A DNA stretch of 64,000 nt from Streptomyces marincola (GCF_020410765.1 NZ_CP084541.1:2103001-2167000); one strand, 5' to 3'; shown: positions 52,927-62,278, numbered from the stretch's first letter. Numbers and translations are program-made. Notes: generated by a model from the letters alone, not told the origin.

Positions 52927-54327
52927 TCAGTCGTCGGCCTTCGCGGTGTCCTCGGCCTGGGCCCCGGCACCGGTGGACTCGTCGGCCGCCGCGGTCGCGG
53001 TCTCCGCCTCGTCCTCCTCGTCGTCGAGGTGCACCGGCTCACCGTTGCTGTCCTTCACGGTGACCGACTCGACCACGGTGGCCAGCGCCTTGCCGCGGCG
53101 GACCTCGCCGACCAGCATCTGGACCTGGCCGCCCTCGACGACGGCCTTGGCGAACTGGTCGGGGCCCATGCCCGAGGACTGCGCCCGGCGCATCAGGTGC
53201 TCGGTCAGCTCCTCCTGGCTGACGCCGAGCTGCTCCCGCTTGGCGATCTCGTCGAGCACGAACTGGGTGCGGATGCCCTTCTCGGCCTGCTCCTTCAGCT
53301 CGTCCTCGAACTCCTCGCGGGTCTTCTCCTGGAGCGAGAGGTAGGCGTCCAGGTCCATCCCGAGCTGGGCCAGCTGGTGGTGCTCCAGGTTGTGCTTGCG
53401 GGTCTCGACCTCGTCGGCGAGGAGCTTCTGCGGGATCGGCACCTCGACCAGTTCGAGCAGGGCGTCGAGCACCTTCTCCTGGGCCTCGGTGGCCTGCTGG
53501 TACTTCTTCTCCTCGGCCAGGCGCCCGCGGCTGTCGTCGCGCAGCTCGGCCAGGGTGTCGAACTCGCTGGCCAGCTGGGCGAAGTCGTCGTCGAGCTCGG
53601 GCAGCTCGCGCGCGGAGACGGACTCGACCCGCACCGTGACCTCGGCCTCGCGGCCGGCGTGGGAGCCGCCCTTCAGCTCGCTGGTGAACGTGGCGGTGGC
53701 GCCGGCCTCAAGGCCGGTCACGGCCTCGTCCAGGCCGTCGAGCATGCGGCCGGAACCGATGGTGTAGCTCACACCGGTGGCGACGCCGTCCTCAAGGACC
53801 TCGCCGTCGACCCGGGCCTCCAGGTCGATCTTGACCTCGTCGCCGTCCGCCGCGGCACGCTCCACGACGGAGCTGGAGGCGAAGCGCTCGCGCAACCGCT
53901 CGACGGCGGAATCCACGTCCTCGTCGGTGACCTCGACGGCGTCGACGGTGACCTCGATGCCGGAGTAGTCGGGGACCTCGATCTCCGGACGGATGTCGAC
54001 CTCGGCCGTGAAGGTCAGCAGCTCGTTGTCCTTGAGTTCCGTGATGTCGACCTCGGGCTGGCCGAGCGGGCTGATGTCACCCTCGGTGACGGCCTCGCTG
54101 TAGAACTTCGGGAGCGCGTCGTTGACCGCTTCCTCCAGCACCGCGCCGCGGCCGAAACGCTGGTCGATGATGCGGGACGGGATCTTGCCCTTCCGGAAGC
54201 CCGGCACCTGCACCTGCTGGTTGATCTTCCGGTACGCCGCGTCGAGGCTGGGCTTGAGCTCCTCGAAGGGCACCTCGACAGTGAGCCGAACCCGGGTGGG
54301 GTTCAGGGTCTCCACGGCGCTCTTCAC
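52927..54327 (-). CDS. tig: Trigger factor
   Basis: 466 aa. The ribosome-binding domain contains VQVPGFRKGKIP near residue 40 (the GFRxGxxP signature), followed by a PPIase FKBP-like domain (~160-245) and the helical C-terminal chaperone domain. An acidic tail (LDDEEDEAETATAAADE) is typical of Streptomyces. GTG 54327 with AAGGAG upstream. Confidence 0.97.
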   Translation of the reverse strand: MKSAVETLNPTRVRLTVEVPFEELKPSLDAAYRKINQQVQVPGFRKGKIPSRIIDQRFGRGAVLEEAVNDALPKFYSEAVTEGDISPLGQPEVDITELKDNELLTFTAEVDIRPEIEVPDYSGIEVTVDAVEVTDEDVDSAVERLRERFASSSVVERAAADGDEVKIDLEARVDGEVLEDGVATGVSYTIGSGRMLDGLDEAVTGLEAGATATFTSELKGGSHAGREAEVTVRVESVSARELPELDDDFAQLASEFDTLAELRDDSRGRLAEEKKYQQATEAQEKVLDALLELVEVPIPQKLLADEVETRKHNLEHHQLAQLGMDLDAYLSLQEKTREEFEDELKEQAEKGIRTQFVLDEIAKREQLGVSQEELTEHLMRRAQSSGMGPDQFAKAVVEGGQVQMLVGEVRRGKALATVVESVTVKDSNGEPVHLDDEEDEAETATAAADESTGAGAQAEDTAKADD

Positions 54328-54426
54328 GGTCGGTCTCCTTGGGGCTGGCTTGGGACGGTCTGGCGCGAGTCCTGAAGGAGCCCCTTACGCGGACACACGG
54401 CAGGCGCGCGGGTTATTCATAGTACG

Positions 54427-54503
54427 TGGTCGGGGTGGCCGGATTCGAACCGACGGCCTTCCGCTCCCAAAGCGGACGCGCTGCCAAGCTGCGCCACACC
54501 CCG
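54427..54503 (-). tRNA. tRNA-Pro (anticodon UGG)
   Basis: Read on the minus strand: acceptor CGGGGTG pairs with CACCCCG, D arm with AGCTTGGCAGC, anticodon loop CTTTGGGAG with TGG, and T loop GGTTCGAATCC. The CCA end is encoded (54427-54429). Confidence 0.97.
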
Positions 54504-54652
54504 CGGAGGCTCCTGACGCGACACGTAGCGTACATGGCCGCACGCGGTGGGGTTCCACCGGCCGCAGGGAGTGCGGCCGGGGCGGCCCCGCCGGCCGTCC
54601 CGGGCCCCGGCCGCCGCGGGCACAGGGGGGCACTGCTACGATGCACACCGTC

Positions 54653-54723
54653 GCGGGCGTAGCTCAATGGTAGAGCCCTGGTCTTCCAAACCAGCTACGC
54701 GGGTTCGATTCCCGTCGCCCGCT
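54653..54723 (+). tRNA. tRNA-Gly (anticodon UCC)
   Basis: 71 nt. Acceptor GCGGGCG pairs with CGCCCGC, D loop AGCTCAATGGTAGAG, anticodon stem-loop CTGGTCTTCCAAACCAG with TCC, T arm GCGGGTTCGATTCCCGT. CCA is not encoded. TACGAT at 54637-54642 is a plausible -10. Confidence 0.97.
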
Positions 54724-54728
54724 CCGGT

Positions 54729-54766
54729 CGAAGGCCCGGCACCTCCACGGGGGCGCCGGGCCTTCG
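54729..54766. terminator. Terminator after tRNA-Gly
   Basis: A perfect 12-bp stem CGAAGGCCCGGC (54729-54740) / GCCGGGCCTTCG (54755-54766) with a 14-nt loop. It also faces the stop of the convergent small membrane protein gene. Confidence 0.85.
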
Positions 54767-54778
54767 TGCGACGCCATG

Positions 54779-54985
54779 TCAGTCGTTGATGGAGTTGTCG
54801 ACGTTGTCGACGGCGTCCGTGACCCCGTTGAGGAAGTCCTCTATGGGGTCGGCGGCGCCGGTGGAGGCGAGCGAGAAGCCGAAGAGGATCGCCACGATGG
54901 CCGGTCCCCACTTGATCACCCCGCCGCGGATCATGAAGAACATGATCACGCCGAACAGCAGGGCCAGAGAGAACGAGATAACCAC
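54779..54985 (-). CDS. Small conserved membrane protein
   Basis: 68 aa from GTG 54985. Two short hydrophobic stretches (VISFSLALLFGVIMFFMI and WGPAIVAILFGFSLAST) precede a charged C-terminal tail (DAVDNVDNSIND). Small proteins of this type are widespread in Streptomyces; function unknown. The Shine-Dalgarno is distant. The A+T content of the N-terminal coding part is higher than that of its neighbours. Confidence 0.75.
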   Translation of the reverse strand: MVISFSLALLFGVIMFFMIRGGVIKWGPAIVAILFGFSLASTGAADPIEDFLNGVTDAVDNVDNSIND

Positions 54986-55500
54986 AACTGATCACACCTT
55001 CGGAAGGTTCGCCTCTGCTCCGTCAGGGGCTTGACCACGGCCGCCGCACCCCCGCAGGCACCATCGTGCCATCAACAGGAGGCCGCGTGGAGGGCGATGA
55101 CGCAGCGTCCGGTCCACCCCCGAGGTCCCTCACCATCCTGCGTACCGAGGTAGCCCGTTACCGTGCCGTTAGCTCCGAGGGCCATTTCCGCCGGTAATTC
55201 CGGGCCTTCCGCCGGGGCCCCGCCCGCGCCCCCGCCTCCGCCGGGAATCGCCTCCCCGGCGCGGAAGTCGCGCGGCGGCGCGCGGGCCCACCCGGACGCG
55301 GCAGCCGCGGACAGGGCGCCGATTCGCCCCTTTCGACCGGGGCGAAGGCATAGGAAACGGACGCCCGTTCCCGTCGCACACGCACGTGGAAATCCGCACT
55401 CCGGATCTCGACACCTTCCGCGCACCGCGATCACATCGCCGTTCCCCGCATTTCGGGGACGTCATTTACGGAACGCTTCCGGCCCGCTATCGTGCGGACG
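54986..55500. other. 515-bp intergenic region
   Basis: No gene is supported; ORFs here lack consistent third-position bias. The right end carries the promoter at 55465-55493. The left end should carry the promoter of the small membrane protein gene. Confidence 0.5.
55465..55493 (+). promoter_or_regulatory. Promoter giving a leaderless mRNA for acyltransferase paralogue C
   Basis: TTTACG (55465-55470), a 17-bp spacer and TATCGT (55488-55493) are followed 7 bp later by the ATG at 55501. No Shine-Dalgarno is present, so transcription probably begins at the start codon. Confidence 0.65.
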
Positions 55501-56637
55501 ATGTTGCACGTCCGTAATCAACGAGCCTCTTCGCCCACCGCTCGGGCCGAAGCGGCTGATCCCCCACCGGCAGTCACGGACGCCACGGCACGGGTGAAGC
55601 CGCGCGACCCCTTCTTCGACAACGCGAAGTACCTGGCGATCCTCCTGGTCGCCATCGGTCACGCCTGGACGCCGCTGCGGGAGGACTCCCGCGCCGCCTC
55701 CTCGCTCTACCTCCTCGTCTACACCTTCCACATGCCGGCGTTCATCCTCATCGCCGGCTACTTCTCGCGCACCTGGGCCGGCCGGCCCGACCAGCTCAAG
55801 CGGCTGATCACCGGCGTCGCCGTGCCCTATCTGGTGTTCGAAGTCGCCTATGTCCTCTTCAAGCGCTGGGCGACCGACCAGCCCGGGTCCCCGTTCAGCC
55901 TGCTCCAGCCCTACTACGTCACGTGGTTCCTCGTCGCCCTCTTCGTCTGGCGGCTGACCGCGCCCGTCTGGCGGCTCGTCAAGTGGCCGGTCCCGCTGTC
56001 GCTCGCCATCGCGGCCCTGGCGTCCGTCACCCCCTCCATCGGTGACGACCTCAACCTCCAGCGGGTGTTCCAGTTCCTGCCGTTCTTCGTCATCGGCATG
56101 CACCTGCGCGCGGAGCACTTCACGTGGGTGCGCGACCGGCGCGTCCGGCTGCTCGCCGCGCCCGCGTTCCTCTCGGCGCTCGCCGTCGCCTGGTGGGCCG
56201 TGCCGCGCATGGAGCACAGCTGGTTCTACCGCACCCACAGCGCGCAGGAGTTGGGTGCCGAGTGGTGGGTGGGCGCGGTGATGACGCTCGCGCTCTTCGG
56301 CTGCGGGCTGCTGCTGACCGCCTGCTTCCTCTCGCTCGTGCCCGCGCGCCGGGTGTGGTTCACCGCGCTCGGCGCGGGCACGCTCTACGGCTACCTGCTG
56401 CACGGCTTCGTCGCCAAGGCGTCGCGCTGGTGGGACTGGTACGCGGCGGACTGGGTGCACACGGCCGCCGGCCAGGTGGTGGTGACGGCCATCGGCGCAG
56501 CGGTCGTCACGGTGCTGTGCACGGCGCCGGTGCGGAGGCTCTTCCGCCCGCTGGCGGAGCCGAGGATGGACTGGGCGTTCCGCGGCACCGAGCAGCCGCC
56601 CCGGCGCCCCCACCGCCCGGCCGCGAAGGGCGGCTGA
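55501..56637 (+). CDS. Acyltransferase-3 family membrane protein (paralogue C)
   Basis: 378 aa from ATG 55501. Strongly similar along its length to the protein at 5036-6163: PFFDNAKYLAILLVAIGHAW, TFHMPAFILIAGYFSR, VFQFLPFFVIGM, AVPRMEHSWFYRTHSAQELG and LGAGTLYGYLLHGFV. About ten membrane helices. It is probably an O-acyltransferase for a sugar or polymer. The two genes are 50 kb apart and unlinked to each other's neighbours, pointing to an older duplication. It is convergent with the M23 peptidase gene, 6 bp apart. Confidence 0.88.
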   Translation: MLHVRNQRASSPTARAEAADPPPAVTDATARVKPRDPFFDNAKYLAILLVAIGHAWTPLREDSRAASSLYLLVYTFHMPAFILIAGYFSRTWAGRPDQLKRLITGVAVPYLVFEVAYVLFKRWATDQPGSPFSLLQPYYVTWFLVALFVWRLTAPVWRLVKWPVPLSLAIAALASVTPSIGDDLNLQRVFQFLPFFVIGMHLRAEHFTWVRDRRVRLLAAPAFLSALAVAWWAVPRMEHSWFYRTHSAQELGAEWWVGAVMTLALFGCGLLLTACFLSLVPARRVWFTALGAGTLYGYLLHGFVAKASRWWDWYAADWVHTAAGQVVVTAIGAAVVTVLCTAPVRRLFRPLAEPRMDWAFRGTEQPPRRPHRPAAKGG

Positions 56638-56643
56638 CCCCGG

Positions 56644-57423
56644 CTACACCTCGACGCCGTGCCTGGCCAGGTAGGCCACCGGGTCCACGTCCGTGCCGTA
56701 CGCGCGGTCGGCCCGCACCTCGAAGTGCAGGTGCGGCCCCGTGCTGCGGCCGGTGTTGCCCGAATCGCCGATGACCTTCCCGCCGTCGACCTCCTGGCCG
56801 CGGCGCACCTCGATGCGCGACAGGTGCGCGTACAGCGTGTAGTAGCCGTCCGCCATCTCGATGACCACGGCGTTGCCGTAGTCGCCCGAGCGTTCCGCGA
56901 GCACCACCGTGCCGGGGCCGACCGATTTCACCGGCGTGCCCACGGGCGTCGCCCAGTCGATGCCGGTGTGGTATCCGGCCGCCCAGCCCCCCGGGGTGCC
57001 GTAGGAGGCGGAGACCGGGTGGCCGCTGACCGGCGCCGTCCACGTCTCCTCGGCGTACGCGGGCCACGCCGGGCGGGTCTCCCGGTGTTCGGTGAACGGC
57101 GCGAACGGCAGGAACGGGATGTCGTAGAGGCCGGTTGCGGACCCGGGGCCGCCGGGGATCGCCGGCAGGCCGAGTGCCGCGGGCAGGGCCGGGGGGCCGG
57201 CGGTGAACGGCCAGAAACCGGCGGCCTCCTCCGTGCTCGCGGGCGTCCCGCTCTCGTGGCCGACCGCGGGGACCGTCCACGGGCCCGTTATCACCAGCGT
57301 GCCGAGCAGGGTGCAGCCGATGGCGCGGCGGGTGAGGCGGCGCGGTGCGGAGGACTGACACCACGTCATCGCCCGGCCGGTGGTCGCGGGGCTCGTGGGG
57401 GCGGTGTTTCGCGTGTGGTTCAT
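56644..57423 (-). CDS. Secreted M23 (LytM) family metallopeptidase
   Basis: 259 aa from ATG 57423. An N-terminal signal-like segment (RRLTRRAIGCTLLGTLVITG) precedes a Pro-rich linker and the LytM domain with zinc ligands in GYHTGIDWATPVGTPV and GPHLHFEVRAD. It is expected outside the membrane, cutting peptidoglycan cross-bridges or activating other hydrolases. The first His-x3-Asp and the His-x-His are intact, so it should be catalytically competent. Confidence 0.9.
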   Translation of the reverse strand: MNHTRNTAPTSPATTGRAMTWCQSSAPRRLTRRAIGCTLLGTLVITGPWTVPAVGHESGTPASTEEAAGFWPFTAGPPALPAALGLPAIPGGPGSATGLYDIPFLPFAPFTEHRETRPAWPAYAEETWTAPVSGHPVSASYGTPGGWAAGYHTGIDWATPVGTPVKSVGPGTVVLAERSGDYGNAVVIEMADGYYTLYAHLSRIEVRRGQEVDGGKVIGDSGNTGRSTGPHLHFEVRADRAYGTDVDPVAYLARHGVEV

Positions 57424-57616
57424 GTCACCGACCCAAGAACACCCGGGGCCGGCACGCATCCGCCCGCGGGCCCCCGGCGCCTCCGATCGGCCGACACCGC
57501 GCCCGTCGCGACGAGCGCGGCGGCCCGGGCCATCGGCGCAGCTCACAGCGGCCTGCCGCGTACCGGTTGGCGGCCCGCGGCATTCCGCCCCGCCGGGTGA
57601 TCACCCCGGGGTGGCC

Positions 57617-58771
57617 TCACTCGCGGCTGATCAGCAGCAGTGCCCGGTCGTCGTTCACGTCCTTGGCGACCGCCTCGATCAGGTGCCAGGCGGCGCCCCT
57701 GAACCCGGTGGTGACGTAGCGGTCGGCCTCTCCGGTGAGCCGGTCGATGCCCTCGGAGAGATCGCGGTCGGAACGCTCGACGAGGCCGTCGGTGAACAGC
57801 ATCAGCACGTCTCCGCGCCGCAGCGTGCCCTTGGCCGGGAAGAACTCGGCGCCGTCGTAGACGCCGAGCAGCGGCCCCTCGCCCGCTATCTGGTGCCAGC
57901 ATCCCGTGCCCGCGTTGAGCTGGACGCCGGGCAGGTGTCCCGCGGACAGCAACTCGAAGTCGCCGGTGTCGAGGTCGAGCACCAGGTGCACGGAGGTGGC
58001 GAAGCCCTCGTCCCAGTCCTGGCGCAGCAGGTAGCCGTTGGCCGCGGGCAGGAAGGAGTGCGGCGGGAGGGAGCCGAGCAGCCCGCCGAACGCGCCCGAG
58101 AGCAGCAGTGAACGGGACGCCGCGTCCATGCCCTTGCCCGAGACGTCGGTCAGCACGACTTCGAGGGTGCGGCCCTCCGGTCCGGTGCGGGCCGCGACGA
58201 CGAAGTCGCCGGAGAACGACTGGCCGCCGGCCGGGCGCAGCGACATCTCCTGGTGCCAGCCGCGCGGCAGGGAGGGCAGGGCGCTCTGCGCCCTGATGCG
58301 CTCGCGCAGGTCGAACAGCATGGTGCCGCCGCGGCGCCAGGGGACGCCGACGCGGCTGCGGAACTGCGCGATGAGCAGCCCGATCAGCGCGACGCCCGCG
58401 ACGACGAGGATGCTGCCCGGGGTGACCGGGTCGGGCGCGGAGCGGCGGGCGTCGATGAGGGCCGTCTCCAGGACGAGGGCGGTCGCGGTGACGGCGTAGA
58501 GACCGAGGAGGCTGGCCGGGCGCAGCAGCAGGCCGCCGGCGACCAGGGGCAGGACGAGTGCCTCGGGCGGGCACCACTCGGGCCAGACCACGGTCGCGCC
58601 GGCCAGCAGGGGGACGGTGAGGAGGAGGGCCGCGAACGCGATCCAGTCCGAGCCGTCGCCGCGGAAGTAGTCCACCGCGGAACGGCGCATGCCGGTGCGC
58701 AGGCGGTGCGCTGCCTTGTGGGCCCGGCGCCGCCTGGCCCGGGCGGGGGTCTTGTCACTGCCGCGCGCCAT
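57617..58771 (-). CDS. Membrane-bound SpoIIE-type PP2C serine phosphatase
   Basis: 384 aa from ATG 58771 with GAGG upstream. Three to four N-terminal hydrophobic helices (IAFAALLLTVPLLAGATVVW, ILVVAGVALIGLLIAQF) are followed by a SpoIIE domain: GGQSFSGDFVVAART, VVLTDVSGKGMDAA, LLSAGHLPG, LMLFTDGLVERSD. Such phosphatases act on anti-sigma-factor antagonists. No PAS, GAF or kinase domain is present. Divergent from the Eis-like gene. Confidence 0.92.
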   Translation of the reverse strand: MARGSDKTPARARRRRAHKAAHRLRTGMRRSAVDYFRGDGSDWIAFAALLLTVPLLAGATVVWPEWCPPEALVLPLVAGGLLLRPASLLGLYAVTATALVLETALIDARRSAPDPVTPGSILVVAGVALIGLLIAQFRSRVGVPWRRGGTMLFDLRERIRAQSALPSLPRGWHQEMSLRPAGGQSFSGDFVVAARTGPEGRTLEVVLTDVSGKGMDAASRSLLLSGAFGGLLGSLPPHSFLPAANGYLLRQDWDEGFATSVHLVLDLDTGDFELLSAGHLPGVQLNAGTGCWHQIAGEGPLLGVYDGAEFFPAKGTLRRGDVLMLFTDGLVERSDRDLSEGIDRLTGEADRYVTTGFRGAAWHLIEAVAKDVNDDRALLLISRE

Positions 58772-58859
58772 GACCTCGGACCCTACCCACCCGTTCGGCG
58801 GCGCGTCGAACCCTTGCCACGGTCTGTATCCGCTTCGGGCCACCTCGGGAGGGGTAATT

Positions 58860-60128
58860 GTGTCGCTTCGCGGCGGACACGTTGATAAGCATGACCATAT
58901 AAGCAATGAGCTGCGGGTCCTTACTGAGCCCGATTGGAAGGCCTGGTTGGACGCGCTGGAGTGGGCGTTCGGCGGGCTGCACGACGCGCCGGAGGAGCAA
59001 CAGCTGTGGCGCGATCTGCTCGACTTCGACCGGTCGTTCGGCCTGTGGGACGGCGACCGGCCGGTGGGCACGTTCGGCACGCTGGCGATGGAAGTAACAG
59101 TGCCGGGCGGCGCGGCGCTGCCCGCCGCCGGCGTGACCACGGTGAGCGTCGCGGCCACGCACCGGCGCCGCGGGGTGCTCCGTTCGATGATGCGCCGGGC
59201 GCTGGACACCTACCGGGAGTCGGGTGAGCCGCTGGCCATCCTGACCGCGTCCGAGCCGGCGATCTACGGGCGCTTCGGGTTCGGCGCCGCGACGCAGTCG
59301 CTCGCCGCCGACATCGAGATCCACCGGGTCGGGCTCGACCTGCCGGCGGGCGCGGACGACATCGCGCTGTCCGTGGCCGAGCCGGCCGCGGCGGCCGGGC
59401 GCTGCGAGGAGCTGTACGCGCGCCTGGCCAGGACGCGGCCCGGCATGTTCCCCCGGCAGCCGGGGTGGGAGCGGCTGCCGCTGCTCGACCCGCCGCAGGA
59501 CCGGGCCGGTGCCTCCGAGCAGCGGTACGTGCTGGCGGAGCGGGACGGTGAACTGGCCGGCTACGCGCGGTACGCGCTGAAACCGGAGTGGGAGGCCGCG
59601 GGCGCCAAGGGCACGGTGATCGTGCGGGACTTGGAGGCGGCGGACCCGGCCGCCTACGGGGCGCTGCTCCGCTACCTGTCGGGCATCGACCTGATGAGCA
59701 CCCTGTCGCTCGGCAACCGCCCGGTGGACGACGCGTTCCTCCACATGGTCTCCGACGTGCGGCGCGCGCGGACGCGCGTGCAGGACCGGCTCTATCTGCG
59801 CCCGATGGACGTGGGCGCGGCGCTCTCGGGGCGCACCTATGCCACGGATGTGGATGTGGTGCTCGATGTGTCCGACGCGTCCTGCCCGTGGAACGAGGGC
59901 CGCTGGCGGCTGTCCGGCGGCCCGAAGGGCGCGGTGTGCGAACCGACGTCGGACGCCGCCGACCTGGCGCTCCCGGTGGCCGCGCTCGGCGCGGCCTACC
60001 TGGGCGGCACGTCGCTCGCCGCGCTCGCCACCGCCGGCCGGGTCGAGGAACTGCGGCCCGGCGCGCTGGCGCGCGCCGCGACCGCGTTCACCAGTCCGCT
60101 CGCGCCCTGGATGCCCCACGGCTTCTGA
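58860..60128 (+). CDS. Eis-like GNAT N-acetyltransferase
   Basis: 422 aa from GTG 58860, preceded by GGGAGGGG. Tandem GNAT folds: acetyl-CoA site VSVAATHRRRGVLRSMMRRA and YGRFGFGAAT, then a second GNAT-like part and a C-terminal SCP2-like domain (~310-420). The protein ends in a phenylalanine (MPHGF), as in mycobacterial Eis, where the C-terminal carboxylate takes part in catalysis. Eis proteins acetylate aminoglycosides and other amines; the substrate here is unknown. Confidence 0.9.
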   Translation: MSLRGGHVDKHDHISNELRVLTEPDWKAWLDALEWAFGGLHDAPEEQQLWRDLLDFDRSFGLWDGDRPVGTFGTLAMEVTVPGGAALPAAGVTTVSVAATHRRRGVLRSMMRRALDTYRESGEPLAILTASEPAIYGRFGFGAATQSLAADIEIHRVGLDLPAGADDIALSVAEPAAAAGRCEELYARLARTRPGMFPRQPGWERLPLLDPPQDRAGASEQRYVLAERDGELAGYARYALKPEWEAAGAKGTVIVRDLEAADPAAYGALLRYLSGIDLMSTLSLGNRPVDDAFLHMVSDVRRARTRVQDRLYLRPMDVGAALSGRTYATDVDVVLDVSDASCPWNEGRWRLSGGPKGAVCEPTSDAADLALPVAALGAAYLGGTSLAALATAGRVEELRPGALARAATAFTSPLAPWMPHGF

Positions 60129-60199
60129 CACGATGAGCCTCCCCCGGTGTCGTGAGGCCGATGCTACGGCCCGGCACCGACAGCCGGGACCCCTCGGCG

Positions 60200-60224
60200 G
60201 CGCCCCCGGCGTGAGCCGGGGCGC
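60200..60224. terminator. Bidirectional terminator hairpin
   Basis: A 10-bp stem with one bulged C (60200-60210 with 60215-60224) and loop GTGA lies between the convergent Eis-like and Nei-type genes. Confidence 0.65.
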
Positions 60225-60225
60225 G

Positions 60226-61086
60226 TCAGCCGGCGGCTCGCGCGGCCCGGGCGGCGTGCGCCCGCGCGGGCGCCGGCGGGTGGGGCTGGCAGCCCTGGCA
60301 CCAGAACAGGTTGCGGGCGGCCAGCTCCGCGGCGCGGACCTCGCCGCCGCACACGTGGCAGTCCGCGCCCGCGCGGCGGTAGACGTACACCTCGCCGCCG
60401 TGGTCGTCCCGGCGCGGCGGGCGGCCCATCGCCTCGGGCGTGTGCTCGGGCCGCACGGTGTCGATGCGGCCGGTGCGCACGCCCTCGCGCATGAGGGCGA
60501 CGAGGTCGGCCCAGATCCCGTCCCACTCCGCGCGGCTGAGGTCGCGGCCCGGCCGGTAGGGGCCGATGCCGCGCCGGAACAGCACCTCGGCGCGGTAGAT
60601 GTTGCCAGGACCCGCCACGACGCTCTGGTCCATCAGCAGCGCGGCGATGGGGCTGCGGGCGGTGCTGACGCGGCGCCAGGCGCGTTCCGGGTCGGCGTCC
60701 TCGCGCAGCGGGTCGGGGCCGAGGCGGTCCCGCACGGCCTCCTTCTCCGCGTCCCCGACGAGCGCGCACGTGGCGGGCCCGCGCAGGTCCGCGTGGCCGC
60801 CGGGACCGGCCAGCCGCAGCCTGACCTGGCCGACGGGCGGGGGCGCCGGGCCGTCGCCGAAGGCGACCTTGCCGTACAGACCGAGGTGGATGTGCACCCA
60901 GCCGACCGCGCCGAAGCCGAGGAACAGGTGCTTGCCGTGCGCCTCGGACGCGGTCATCGGCTGCCCGTCGAGCAGCGCCGCCGAGGCCGCGAACTTCCCC
61001 TGCGGGCTCAGCGCCCGCACCGGCCGGCCGCCGAACGTACGGCCGTACGCGGCGGCGAGCCGGTGGACGGTGTGACCCTCGGGCAC
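60226..61086 (-). CDS. nei: Fpg/Nei-family DNA glycosylase (endonuclease VIII-like)
   Basis: 286 aa. PEGHTVHRLA gives the catalytic Pro-Glu pair after Met removal. The H2TH region contains VVAGPGNIYRAEVLFRRGI and the C-terminal zinc finger is CHVCGG ... FWCQGC. It excises oxidised bases and nicks the backbone. The PEGH start resembles Nei more than MutM (PELPEV). GTG 61086 with GAGGGG upstream; it starts 10 bp after rpiB. The last ~20 residues are Ala/Arg-rich. Confidence 0.94.
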   Translation of the reverse strand: MPEGHTVHRLAAAYGRTFGGRPVRALSPQGKFAASAALLDGQPMTASEAHGKHLFLGFGAVGWVHIHLGLYGKVAFGDGPAPPPVGQVRLRLAGPGGHADLRGPATCALVGDAEKEAVRDRLGPDPLREDADPERAWRRVSTARSPIAALLMDQSVVAGPGNIYRAEVLFRRGIGPYRPGRDLSRAEWDGIWADLVALMREGVRTGRIDTVRPEHTPEAMGRPPRRDDHGGEVYVYRRAGADCHVCGGEVRAAELAARNLFWCQGCQPHPPAPARAHAARAARAAG

Positions 61087-61096
61087 GGGCCGCCCC

Positions 61097-61573
61097 TCAG
61101 CCCTGGCCGGGCAGCGGCGGCAGGGTGCCGTCCGCCTCGTAGGCGGTGAGCATGCCGATGCGGCGGCTGTGCCGTTCCTCGCCGGAGTACGGGGTGGCCA
61201 GGAACACGGCGACGAACGAGGCGGCCTCGTCCGCGGTGTGCATGCGGGCGCCGACGCTCAGCACGTTGGCGTCGTTGTGCTCGCGGCCCAGGCGCGCGGT
61301 CTCCTCGCTCCAGGCGAGGGCGCAGCGCACTCCGGCGACCTTGTTGGCCGCGATGGCCTCGCCGTTGCCGGAACCGCCGATGACGATGCCGAGCGCCTCG
61401 GGGTCGGCGGCGGTGCGCTCGGCGGCGCGCAGGCAGAACGGCGGGTAGTCGTCCTGGGCGTCGAACTGGTGCGGCCCGCAGTCGACCGGGTCGTGTCCGT
61501 GGCCGGTCAGCCACTCGATGAGGTGAGTCTTGAGTTCGTAGCCGGCGTGGTCGGAGCCGAGGTAGACACGCAT
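61097..61573 (-). CDS. rpiB: Ribose-5-phosphate isomerase B
   Basis: 158 aa from ATG 61573. YLGSDHAGYELKTHLIEWL, IVIGGSGNGEAIAANKVAGV and WSEETARLGREHNDANVLS are characteristic of RpiB, which interconverts ribose 5-phosphate and ribulose 5-phosphate. The latter is the precursor of the predicted CDP-ribitol pathway at 12.3 kb. Operon with the Nei-type gene. Confidence 0.96.
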   Translation of the reverse strand: MRVYLGSDHAGYELKTHLIEWLTGHGHDPVDCGPHQFDAQDDYPPFCLRAAERTAADPEALGIVIGGSGNGEAIAANKVAGVRCALAWSEETARLGREHNDANVLSVGARMHTADEAASFVAVFLATPYSGEERHSRRIGMLTAYEADGTLPPLPGQG

Positions 61574-61652
61574 GGGGAGGAGTGTGGCACGGCCGGGCGG
61601 GCGCCCGGGAGCCGGTCCCCGCTCCGCGGCCCCGCCCGCCGCGGCCCCGCGG

Positions 61653-62240
61653 TCAGTCCCGTTCGCCGTTCCGGTCGCCGAGCAGGTACCAGGCGCCGGG
61701 CAGCGCGGCCATGGCCAGGCCCGCCTTGAGCACGTCGCCGATGAGGAACGGCACCAGGCCGGCGGCCACCGCGTCGGCCGCCGACATGCCGGTGGCCAGT
61801 GCGAGGTAGGGCACGCCGATCGCGTAGGTGACGGCCATGCCCACGGCCATGGTGCCCGCGGTGCGCGGGCCGGTGCGGTCGCCGCCGCGGCGGGCCAGCG
61901 CGCCCACGGCGACGGCGGCGGCGCCCATGCCGATGACGTAGCCGAACGACGGCATGCCCACGCCCGAGGTGCCCTCGGAGAACCACGGCACGCCGGCCAT
62001 GCCGGCCAGCGCGTAGAGGAGGAGGGAGAGGAAGGCGCGGCCGGGCCCGAACGAGGCGCCGATGAGCAGCGCGGCGAACGTCTGCCCCGTGACGGGCACC
62101 GGCGATCCCGGTACGGGCACGGCCAGTTGGGCCGCGGCGCCGGTGAGCGCGGCACCGCCGACGACGAGGGCCACGTCGCGGGCCCTGGCCCGGGGCGCGG
62201 TGGTGGCCGGCAGCAGGTCGGCGAGGACGGCGGTGCTCAT
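61653..62240 (-). CDS. bioY: Biotin transporter BioY (ECF S component)
   Basis: 195 aa with six membrane helices. BioY signatures: VPGSPVPVTGQTFAALLIGA, LYALAGMAGVPWF, MPSFGYVIGM. ATG 62240 with AAGGAG upstream. It binds biotin for an ECF importer; no bioM/bioN genes are next to it. Confidence 0.95.
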   Translation of the reverse strand: MSTAVLADLLPATTAPRARARDVALVVGGAALTGAAAQLAVPVPGSPVPVTGQTFAALLIGASFGPGRAFLSLLLYALAGMAGVPWFSEGTSGVGMPSFGYVIGMGAAAVAVGALARRGGDRTGPRTAGTMAVGMAVTYAIGVPYLALATGMSAADAVAAGLVPFLIGDVLKAGLAMAALPGAWYLLGDRNGERD

Positions 62241-62278
62241 GGGGCAACTCCTTCGGGGACGGGCGGGCCTGTGGACGA

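Noticed and set aside
54427..54723. tRNA genes as the attachment site of the accessory block
   Set aside because: No duplicated tRNA 3' end is visible near 22-33 kb; the integrase att copies lie in the radical SAM gene instead.
55163..55597. 144-codon ORF before acyltransferase C
   Set aside because: Overlaps the promoter and the start of a real gene; composition is random Pro/Arg.
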